A program made the translations under genes and the position numbers. Source: JBBRLG01 sp038231495 (GTDB lineage: Bacteria > Planctomycetota > Planctomycetia > Gemmatales > Gemmataceae). Taken from it: 5,157 nt of DNA. The notes under the pieces are model-generated. The model was not told where the DNA came from. It did no database searches and saw only the letters and a program-made list of their open reading frames with translations. Below, piece by piece: positions 1-4,813 of the stretch; the stretch's first letter is position 1, and each line of letters opens with the position of its first letter. The stretch is from the NCBI GenBank assembly GCA_038231495.1, contig JBBRLG010000532.1, forward strand, positions 1 to 5,157. The letters are read 5' to 3'.

Positions 1-126
1 AAGGTGTTAGTCCGCGAAAAAGTGCCGGAGCCGCTGCAAACGGTCAAGGCCTACGCCCACCTCCTCGCCGCCGACAAGAAGATCAAGATCGAACCCAAGC
101 CAGAGCCGAAGCCGGACCCGAAGTAA
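1..126 (+). CDS. C-terminal end of an unrecognised protein with a Lys/Pro-rich tail (5' end outside window)
   Basis: The first frame is open from base 1 to a TAA stop at 124-126 and gives 41 residues. The segment starts KVLVREKVPEPLQTVKAYAH and ends in a low-complexity run of alternating Lys, Pro, Glu and Asp (last residues PKPEPKPDPK). Such charged Pro/Lys tails are common at the C-termini of planctomycete proteins and carry no functional signal. The stop codon is followed within about 35 bp by a strong hairpin, which fits a transcription unit ending here. No domain can be recognised in so short a fragment and I assign no function. That this is a real gene end is inferred from its codon use, with G or C in most third positions, and from its position before a terminator-like structure. 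Confidence 0.7.
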   Translation, partial: KVLVREKVPEPLQTVKAYAHLLAADKKIKIEPKPEPKPDPK

Positions 127-159
127 GGGAACAAAACGGGGGCACAGGGAGCCGGTGGG

Positions 160-204
160 CAAACGGGTGCGGGAGTCGATTGGATTGACTCCCGCACCCG
201 TTTG
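160..204 (+). terminator. Strong hairpin, likely terminator of the upstream gene
   Basis: Bases 160-177 (CAAACGGGTGCGGGAGTC) are the exact reverse complement of 187-204, an 18-bp perfect stem. The arms continue inward as G-T, A-T and T-A pairs (178-180 with 184-186), leaving a 3-base TGG loop, so the stem is effectively 21 bp. Outward pairing can continue weakly from 159 with 205, including G-T wobbles. It starts 34 bp after the stop codon at 126. There is no T-tract, only TTTG at the base of the stem, so it may act as a 3'-end stabiliser or bidirectional block rather than a textbook intrinsic terminator. Confidence 0.55.
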
Positions 205-351
205 TCCGTCTGCCGCGAGACGGGAACATTAGCTCGGCAGGCAAGCCCCGCACCAATTGCTTCTGCCAATCGTACGGTTTCGGTCGCACCGCGCTGACGC
301 GACGGGTCTGCCGCTGGCGTCCCCCGGACCGCCCGGCAGCGGCTGCCCTGC

Positions 352-388
352 CCACCCTTGCCAAAGCGCAAGAACTTGGCAAGGGTGG
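352..388. repeat. 13-bp perfect inverted repeat followed by TTTT
   Basis: CCACCCTTGCCAA at 352-364 is the exact reverse complement of TTGGCAAGGGTGG at 376-388, with an 11-base loop between. It is followed by AATTTT (389-394), so on the plus strand it has the form of a small intrinsic terminator. No gene ends immediately before it. Each arm is a copy of the TGGCAAGGGT unit that recurs downstream, so an alternative reading is a pair of inverted protein-binding sites or the edge of a palindromic repeat family. Confidence 0.6.
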
Positions 389-499
389 AATTTTGGCACA
401 CAGCGACCGTCAGGAGCAAGGAGCGGCGCTCATATACCCTTGCCAAAGGCGTGGCAAACACTGGCGAGGGTGGGTGGCAAGGGTGAGTTTGGCAAGGGT
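352..499. repeat. Cluster of TGGCAAGGGT 10-mers in both orientations
   Basis: Exact copies on the plus strand are at 377-386, 475-484 and 490-499. Exact reverse-complement copies (ACCCTTGCCA) are at 354-363 and 436-445, and a one-mismatch copy (TGGCGAGGGT) is at 462-471. The first two form the perfect hairpin 352-388. The copies at 436-445 and 462-471 form a second inverted pair, and the last three are direct repeats spaced 13 and 15 bp apart. Five exact copies of a 10-mer in 146 bp cannot be chance. The role is unknown. It could be an operator array for the downstream operon, which begins about 260 bp away, or a decayed palindromic repeat family. Confidence 0.75.
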
Positions 500-723
500 C
501 CCTTGGCACCAGCCGGGCGTGCGGAACGTTCGTGCCGAGGGAATAGGCACTGCGAGGGCAGAAACGGTAAGAAAACATCTTCTATCCTCTCATTCTCATC
601 AGGCGACAGACAGGAACCGAAGAGCGAGGCGGTCGATGATAAACGGTTCGACAACGACGCGGTGAAGATCACGCAACGCTGACCGACCACCCTTTGGGCG
701 AAACCGTAAGGGCGACTTTGAGG

Positions 724-729
724 TATAAT
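724..729 (+). promoter_or_regulatory. Consensus -10 box (TATAAT) ahead of the DUF1549/DUF1553 gene
   Basis: TATAAT at 724-729 is a perfect sigma-70-type -10 hexamer in otherwise GC-rich DNA. Transcription would begin near 735-738, giving a 5' leader of about 23 bases before the ATG at 760. There is no good -35 hexamer at the standard spacing: 701-706 reads AAACCG, and the TTTGGG at 693-698 is too far upstream. The promoter may therefore be weak, activator-dependent, or recognised by another sigma factor. Its position argues against a start upstream of 730 for the downstream gene. Confidence 0.5.
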
Positions 730-759
730 ACTTCACAACGCCTCGACGGAACCAACCTC

Positions 760-2370
760 ATGAGCTGGATGCGCAACCTCCTGTTTATCGGCCTGGTCGG
801 CGGCGGTTTGCTGGCCGTCGGCTACAACCTCCTGCCGTCGCGGGCCAATAAGACACCGACCGGCTACGACGGTGCCGCCTACCGCGAGCCGGAGTTTCAA
901 GCCGCGGTTGCGCGCGTTAACGGGTCGTTTCACCAGCAGTGGACCACGGCAGGCGTCCGTCCGGCAACGCCGGCTGCCGATTTGCTGGTCGCCCGCCGGA
1001 TGGCACTCGGTCTTACCGGCACGGTGCCGTCGCTCGAAGAAATCCGCCAGTTTGAAGCGCTGCCGCCGGACGAACGCCTGTCGTGGTGGCTCGACCATTT
1101 GCTGCAAGACCGCCGCTTTTCCGACTATTTCGCCGAGCGACTGGCCCGCGTCGTCGTCGGGACCGAGGACGGGCCGTTCATCTTTTATCGCCGCCGTCGG
1201 CTCATCTCCTGGCTCGAAGAGGCCCTGGCCCGCAACCGGCCCTATAACGAAGTCGTCACCGACCTCATCGCCGACGAAGGCCTGTGGACCGACAAGCCCG
1301 CGACCAACTTCGTCAGCGTCACCTGCCAGCCCGACAAGGGCAACCAGCCCGACCCGGTGCGGTTGGCCGGGCGCGTCACCCGCGCCTTCCTCGGCCTACG
1401 GCTCGACTGCGCTCAGTGCCATAACCACCCGTTTGCCGAGTGGACCAAGGGCGACTTTGAGGGCTTTTCCGCTTACTTCGGGCAAACGCACCTCGGCTTC
1501 AAGGGCATTTACGACGGCCCCGGCGAGTACGAAGTCGAAGACCGCAAAACGCAGGTCAAGAAGACCGTCGTCCCGCGCGTGCCGTTCAACCCGGAGCTGA
1601 TGCCCGACCACGGCAGCCGCCGGCAGCGACTGGCGGGGTGGGTCACGCACCCGAAGAACCCCTACTTCGCCCGCGCCTCCGTCAACCGCGTCTGGGCGCT
1701 GCTGTTCGGCCGGCCCCTCGTCGAGCCGGTCGATAACCTGCAGTCGGACGGCCCGGTTCACCCGGCCCTGCAAGTGCTGGCCGAGGACTTTACCGAACAC
1801 GGTTACGACTTGCGCCGCCTGATCCGCCTGATCGCCAGCACCGAGGCGTTCCGGCTCGATAGTACCAGTGCCAGGGACGACACGGAGGCGGCAGACCAGG
1901 CCTGGGCGCTGTTCCCCCTGACGCGGCTGCGGCCCGACCAGGTGTCCGGCAGCGTGCTGCAAGCGGCGTCGGTGGCCACCATCGACGCCGAAGCGCACTT
2001 CGTCGGCCGGTTCTTTCGGATGCAGGAGCAGACGGAGTTTGTCCGACGCTATGGCGACAGCGGCGAGGACGATTTCGACAGCCGGGCCGGCACGATCCCG
2101 CAGCGACTTTTGATGATGAACGGGAAACTGGTCGGCGAACGGCTCACAGGTAGTCCGTTCACCGCCCCGACGCACATCGCCTGGATGGCACCGGACGACC
2201 CGCACGCGGTGGAGGCGGCGTACCTGGCCGTACTCACGCGCCGGCCGACCGCCGCCGAGGCGACCCACTTTGAAACGTCACTGGCGGAGAATAATCAGCG
2301 TCGCGCCCAGCGTCTCGACGACCTGTACTGGGCGCTCATTAACTCGACGGAGTTTTCATGGGACCACTAA
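760..2370 (+). CDS. Membrane-anchored DUF1549/DUF1553 domain protein
   Basis: This 536-residue protein belongs to the planctomycete DUF1549 plus DUF1553 family, whose biochemical role is not established. Residues 7-25 are hydrophobic (LLFIGLVGGGLLAVGYNLL), giving a signal anchor or uncleaved signal sequence, so the rest should lie outside the cytoplasmic membrane. The DUF1549 region spans about residues 55-255 and includes a CxxCH motif, CAQCHNHPF, with the Cys-Ala-Gln-Cys-His at 217-221. DUF1553 follows from about 285 (RQRLAGWVTHPKNPYFARASVNRVW) to near the C-terminus, ending with the family-like ALINSTEFSWDH. Many relatives are longer and carry an N-terminal cytochrome-like region, which this compact version lacks. 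The frame is open back to a TTG at 694, but I chose ATG 760 because it places the hydrophobic segment at the N-terminus and lies just after the TATAAT at 724. The ribosome-binding site is weak (ACGGA, 746-750). The 3' end overlaps the DUF1501 gene. Confidence 0.93.
   Translation: MSWMRNLLFIGLVGGGLLAVGYNLLPSRANKTPTGYDGAAYREPEFQAAVARVNGSFHQQWTTAGVRPATPAADLLVARRMALGLTGTVPSLEEIRQFEALPPDERLSWWLDHLLQDRRFSDYFAERLARVVVGTEDGPFIFYRRRRLISWLEEALARNRPYNEVVTDLIADEGLWTDKPATNFVSVTCQPDKGNQPDPVRLAGRVTRAFLGLRLDCAQCHNHPFAEWTKGDFEGFSAYFGQTHLGFKGIYDGPGEYEVEDRKTQVKKTVVPRVPFNPELMPDHGSRRQRLAGWVTHPKNPYFARASVNRVWALLFGRPLVEPVDNLQSDGPVHPALQVLAEDFTEHGYDLRRLIRLIASTEAFRLDSTSARDDTEAADQAWALFPLTRLRPDQVSGSVLQAASVATIDAEAHFVGRFFRMQEQTEFVRRYGDSGEDDFDSRAGTIPQRLLMMNGKLVGERLTGSPFTAPTHIAWMAPDDPHAVEAAYLAVLTRRPTAAEATHFETSLAENNQRRAQRLDDLYWALINSTEFSWDH
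2349..2352 (+). promoter_or_regulatory. Ribosome-binding site for the DUF1501 gene inside the upstream coding sequence
   Basis: GGAG at 2349-2352 lies five bases before the ATG at 2358 and inside the last codons of the DUF1549/DUF1553 gene. It supports 2358 as the start, where the twin-arginine signal begins, and suggests translational coupling of the two proteins. Confidence 0.6.
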
Positions 2371-3626
2371 ACCGCCGCGGTTTCTTGCAAATAGCCGGCC
2401 TCGCCGGCGTGACGTGGCTGACGCCGGTCGGGCACTTGCTCGCCCGCGCCGCCGAGGTGCCCGGCAAAGAGCGCGGCCGCGCCCAGTCGGTCATCCTGCT
2501 CTGGCTGCAAGGCGGACCGAGTCAGCTGGAGACGTTCGACCCGCACCCGAATACGCGCATCGCCGCGGGCACCGGAGCGATCGACACTGCCGTGAAGGGC
2601 GTCCAACTCGCGCCGGGTCTGGGCATGACCGCCGAGGAGATGGGGTCAATCAGCCTGATCCGCTCGATGGTCAGCAAGGAGGGCGACCACGAGCGCGGCA
2701 CCTACACGATGAAGACCGGCTTCCGGCCGGACCCGACGGTGATTCACCCGTCGATCGGTGCCATTTGCTGCCACGAATTGGCGGTCGCGGGCACCGACAT
2801 CCCCCGGCACATCAGCATCCTTCCGGGCCAGTGGCCGGCGAAGGGCGGCTTCTTCGGCGACCAGTACAACGCCTTCCGCACCGACGACCCGGCCAACCCG
2901 GTTCCCGACACGGTGTCGCTGTTGCCGCCCAGGCGCGACGAGGAGCGGCTCAAAGACCTGGACGTGGTGGAGGGTGCGTTCGCCCGCGGGCGCACACGCC
3001 GGGTTGAAGCGACGATGCACCGCGATGCGATCGCGGGGGCGCTCAAGATCATGAACTCGGACCAGCTCAAGGCTTTTGACGTGGCGCGCGAGCCGCTGGC
3101 CCTGCGGCGGTCCTACGGCGACACGCCGTTCGGCCGCGGCTGCCTGGCGGCGCGACGGCTGATCGAAGTAGGCGTCCGCTGTGTCGAGGTCACGCTGAAC
3201 GGTTGGGACACCCACGCCAATAACCACGCCAGCCATGCGGAGCTTTTGAAAACGCTCGACCCGGCGTTTGCGGCCCTGGTCAAGGATCTGCGCGAGCGCG
3301 GGCTGTTGGAGCGGACGGTCGTCCTGTGCGGCGGCGAGTTCGGCCGGACGCCGACGGTCAACGCGGTGGGCGGTCGCGACCACTGGCCGACCGGCTTCAG
3401 CGTCGCGCTGGCGGGCGGCGGCATCCGCGGCGGCCAGGTGATCGGTACGACGGACCCCGACGGCAAGGCGGAGCCGACCGCCCCCGTTACGGTCGGCGAC
3501 CTGCACGCGACCGTCCTGAACGCCGTCGGGATCGACCACACGAAGATGAACCAAACGCCGATCGGCCGGACCGTGCGTTTCAGCGACGGCGAGCCGGTCG
3601 CGGCCCTTCTCGATAAGCGCGACTGA
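2358..3626 (+). CDS. Exported DUF1501 domain protein with twin-arginine signal
   Basis: The 422-residue product matches the DUF1501 family, an alkaline-phosphatase/sulfatase-like fold of uncertain substrate that is greatly expanded in Planctomycetota. The N-terminus is a twin-arginine signal: NRRGFLQ at residues 5-11, then a hydrophobic stretch to about 28 and an ARAA region near 29-32 for possible cleavage, which implies export of a folded, perhaps metal-bound protein. Family landmarks are WLQGGPSQLETFDPHP at 49-64, GWDTH at 282-286, EFGRTP at 327-332 and GRDHW at 339-343. The Asp and His residues in these blocks are candidate metal ligands by analogy with phosphatase-like enzymes, which is inference. 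The length is normal and the frame intact. The gene overlaps the upstream DUF1549/DUF1553 gene by 13 bp, and the two families are regularly paired in this order, so a joint envelope function is likely. No substrate can be named. Confidence 0.95.
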   Translation: MGPLNRRGFLQIAGLAGVTWLTPVGHLLARAAEVPGKERGRAQSVILLWLQGGPSQLETFDPHPNTRIAAGTGAIDTAVKGVQLAPGLGMTAEEMGSISLIRSMVSKEGDHERGTYTMKTGFRPDPTVIHPSIGAICCHELAVAGTDIPRHISILPGQWPAKGGFFGDQYNAFRTDDPANPVPDTVSLLPPRRDEERLKDLDVVEGAFARGRTRRVEATMHRDAIAGALKIMNSDQLKAFDVAREPLALRRSYGDTPFGRGCLAARRLIEVGVRCVEVTLNGWDTHANNHASHAELLKTLDPAFAALVKDLRERGLLERTVVLCGGEFGRTPTVNAVGGRDHWPTGFSVALAGGGIRGGQVIGTTDPDGKAEPTAPVTVGDLHATVLNAVGIDHTKMNQTPIGRTVRFSDGEPVAALLDKRD

Positions 3627-3654
3627 CAAAAGGCGCGCGTCAGTCCGAGGTGGC

Positions 3655-3700
3655 GCGGCTCCCCGTTTGCTGCGGGAGTCGCAGGGGCGGCCGCACCCCT
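3655..3700 (+). terminator. Two tandem GC-rich hairpins after the DUF1501 gene
   Basis: GCGGCTCCC at 3655-3663 pairs with GGGAGTCGC at 3674-3682 (9 bp, one G-T pair, 10-base loop). A shorter stem, AGGGG 3683-3687 with CCCCT 3696-3700, follows directly. They begin 28 bp after the stop codon at 3626. There is no T-tract, as for the hairpin at 160-204, with which the first stem shares the 11-mer TGCGGGAGTCG. This is a probable transcription end or 3' stabilising structure for the operon. The call rests on position and pairing only. Confidence 0.45.
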
Positions 3701-3735
3701 CGAAGCGACCGCCTGCTGCCTTCGCTATGTTCCTG

Positions 3736-3987
3736 TCAGCAGACGTGTGTGGCCACCTGCAAGCCCGCCTGTTCAGCCCAGCGCCGCAGGATGCCTCGGT
3801 GCTTTTCGCCGGGCATCCTGTTGCATTTCCCGCGCGCCTGAGAGATCAACCGCGCTCCCCTTTGAACCGCGACGGTCAGGATCTTGGAGCGGCCCTCGAA
3901 CGTCTCCACTTCCAGCGTCCAGATCGAGCAAGCACCGCTGGCGCAGGAATGCGCGTAGGTCGCCAGCTGCTTGACGATAGAAAATGG
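3736..3987 (-). pseudogene. C-terminal remnant of a PcfJ-like protein, cut at its 5' end by the mobile element
   Basis: The minus strand reads about 83 residues from the mobile-element boundary to a TGA stop at 3738-3736. Recognisable stretches are QLATYAHSCASGACSIWTLE, ILTVAVQRGARLISQARGKC and NRMPGEKHRGILRRWAEQAG. This resembles the end of PcfJ-like proteins, where a segment of the form H-C-V-x-x-Y-A, a G-x-C-S-I-W block and a final Q-x-R-G-x-x-N-R-x-P ... LRRWA block occur in order. Here the expected His-His-Cys is replaced by VKQL, and everything N-terminal is missing, whereas family members are several hundred residues long. The open frame can be extended to a GTG at 3999-3997, but that codon lies in the inserted element's terminal repeat, so it is not an original start. 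The family assignment is from memory of the family pattern and moderately sure. That it is a remnant is surer. Confidence 0.5.
3980..3987. repeat. Left 8-bp target site duplication (GAAAATGG)
   Basis: GAAAATGG at 3980-3987 directly abuts the left terminal repeat of the element at 3988. It is identical to the 8 bases directly after the right terminal repeat (4126-4133). The flanking bases differ (A at 3979 against C at 4125, G at 3988 against A at 4134), so the duplication is exactly 8 bp. Confidence 0.9.
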
Positions 3988-4125
3988 GTAACCGTTCACT
4001 CCCCCCTTACGAAGGGGGGGTAAGGGGGGTGAAGAGAGCGCCAGGACCGAGTACTTTAATCGTTCTTACCCCCCCCTACCCCCCCTTCGCAAGGGGGGGA
4101 GCAGTTGATGCCGGTGAACGGTTAC
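3988..4125. mobile_element. 138-bp MITE-like element with 12-bp terminal inverted repeats
   Basis: The element has perfect 12-bp terminal inverted repeats, GTAACCGTTCAC at 3988-3999 and GTGAACGGTTAC at 4114-4125, and is flanked by perfect 8-bp direct repeats. It encodes no protein. Inside are two C/G-run hairpins. CCCCCCTT (4001-4008) pairs with AAGGGGGG (4012-4019), and CCCCCCCTT (4079-4087) pairs with AAGGGGGGG (4091-4099). A further G-run (4024-4029) and C-run (4069-4076) make the two halves near-inverted copies of each other around a roughly 35-base centre. Ends beginning GTAA together with 8-bp target duplications are the known signature of IS66-family elements, so mobilisation by an IS66-type transposase elsewhere in the genome is the best guess. 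The 8-bp duplication alone would also fit some other families. The element separates the PcfJ-like remnant from the DUF4291 gene. Confidence 0.88.
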
Positions 4126-4133
4126 GAAAATGG
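4126..4133. repeat. Right 8-bp target site duplication (GAAAATGG), containing a possible start codon
   Basis: This is an identical copy of 3980-3987, directly following the right terminal repeat that ends at 4125. The ATG inside it (4130-4132) is the first in-frame ATG of the DUF4291 gene, so insertion duplicated this codon: the left copy carries the same ATG at 3984-3986. Confidence 0.9.
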
Positions 4134-4813
4134 AATCCCCGAACGTAAACGGGCGCATTGAGATGACAATGATCCCACTTGCGACTGCCGCCTATGCCGG
4201 GCAGGTGAAACGCTGGCCCCAGACGGGGCGGCACATTCTGGCCCAGTTCGACGACGACACGGTCGTCGTCTATCAAGCCTACTGCCCCGGCATCGGGCGG
4301 TTCGCGGTCGAGAAGGGGCTCTTCGGCGGAGACTTCAAGTTCTCGCGGATGAGTTGGATCAAGCCGAACTTCTTGTGGATGATGTATCGCAGTCAATGGG
4401 GGCAAGCCGAGGGACAAGAAGTCGTGTTGGCCGTGCGGCTGAAACGGCGATTCTTCGATTCCCTGCTGGCGCAGGCCGTGCCCTTTTCATTCGACGCCCG
4501 CGTGTTCGGCAGTCGTGACGAGTGGGCGGCTGCGGTGGCACGTTCAGACGTTCGGTTGCAGTGTGATCCCGACCATCTGCCGACCGGCGACAAGTGCGAG
4601 AGGCGCGCCATTCAACTTGGGCTGCGAGGCGCGGTTCTCGAAGCCTATGGCAAGCAGGAGATTGTTCAGATCATCGACATGAGCCCCTTTGTCGCCGAGC
4701 AGCGGTCGAACGTCCACGACTGGAGAAACGGCAACCTCCTTACGCCGGTGGAGCACGTATACGTTCCGGCTGATCCGAACGTTGCAAAGAAAGGAGCCCT
4801 CCGCTGTGACTGA
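4130..4813 (+). CDS. DUF4291 family protein
   Basis: The product is up to 227 residues, the normal size for DUF4291, a family without an established function. Residue numbers count from ATG 4130. Conserved-looking blocks are RHILAQFDDDTVVVYQAY (34-51), FSRMSWIKPNFLWMMYRS (71-88), RSDVRLQCDPDH (138-149) and RRAIQLGLRG (158-167). No signal peptide or membrane segment is visible, so it should be cytoplasmic. The start is uncertain. ATG 4130 lies in the target duplication of the inserted element and has no good ribosome-binding site. ATG 4163 and ATG 4169 also fit, and the family-like N-terminus MIPLATAAYAGQ begins at 4169. The reading frame is intact, but the insertion has replaced everything upstream of 4126, including any original promoter, so expression is in doubt. 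The 3' end overlaps the start of the degraded gene at 4806, suggesting the two once formed an operon. Confidence 0.88.
   Translation: MESPNVNGRIEMTMIPLATAAYAGQVKRWPQTGRHILAQFDDDTVVVYQAYCPGIGRFAVEKGLFGGDFKFSRMSWIKPNFLWMMYRSQWGQAEGQEVVLAVRLKRRFFDSLLAQAVPFSFDARVFGSRDEWAAAVARSDVRLQCDPDHLPTGDKCERRAIQLGLRGAVLEAYGKQEIVQIIDMSPFVAEQRSNVHDWRNGNLLTPVEHVYVPADPNVAKKGALRCD
4791..4796 (+). promoter_or_regulatory. Strong ribosome-binding site for the degraded gene at 4806
   Basis: AAGGAG at 4791-4796 lies nine bases before the GTG at 4806, inside the last codons of the DUF4291 gene. It is the best Shine-Dalgarno match in the window. It marks a genuine translation start there, although the frame closes after 30 codons. 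Confidence 0.65.

Larger units (their letters stand above)
127..723. other. Long gene-free intergenic region with hairpins and a repeat cluster
   Basis: No convincing gene lies in these roughly 600 bases. Open frames exist on both strands, but their translations are Arg/Pro/Cys-rich low-quality sequence, they overlap one another, and they read through the repeats described separately. Features that can be seen are a perfect 18-bp hairpin at 160-204, a weak 7-bp inverted repeat (GCCGCTG at 310-316 with CAGCGGC at 337-343), and a cluster of TGGCAAGGGT copies from 352 to 499. From about 560 to 730 the sequence is less GC-rich and leads into the -10 box. The region probably holds the terminator of the upstream gene and the regulatory region of the operon starting at 760. 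Confidence 0.6.

Noticed and set aside
352..499. TGGCAAGGGT cluster as replication-origin iterons
   Set aside because: Copies are in mixed orientation with irregular spacing, and there is no adjacent replication initiator gene, AT-rich unwinding stretch or DnaA-box cluster.
51..690. Long open frames on both strands across the first intergenic region
   Set aside because: They overlap one another, are rich in Arg, Pro and Cys, run through the hairpins and the TGGCAAGGGT repeats, and lack ribosome-binding sites. They reflect high GC content.
694..759. N-terminal extension of the DUF1549/DUF1553 gene from a TTG at 694
   Set aside because: The extension contains the TATAAT box at 724-729 and would place 22 polar residues ahead of the hydrophobic anchor. 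ATG 760 gives a normal signal-anchor N-terminus.
1396..2268. 290-codon open frame on the minus strand inside the DUF1549/DUF1553 gene
   Set aside because: It is the antisense shadow of a clearly conserved gene. Its translation is Arg/Val/Gly-rich and matches no family pattern.
2646..3629. 327-codon open frame on the minus strand opposite the DUF1501 gene
   Set aside because: It lies opposite intact DUF1501 motifs, and its composition is typical of antisense frames in GC-rich coding DNA.
3988..3999. GTG at 3999-3997 (minus strand) as the start of an 87-residue gene
   Set aside because: The GTG lies in the terminal repeat of the inserted element, so it was brought in by insertion and is not the original start of the PcfJ-like sequence.
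4000..4100. C/G-run repeats as a CRISPR array
   Set aside because: There are only two blocks in inverted orientation, no regular direct repeats with unique spacers, and no cas gene. Terminal repeats and a target duplication explain it as a mobile element.
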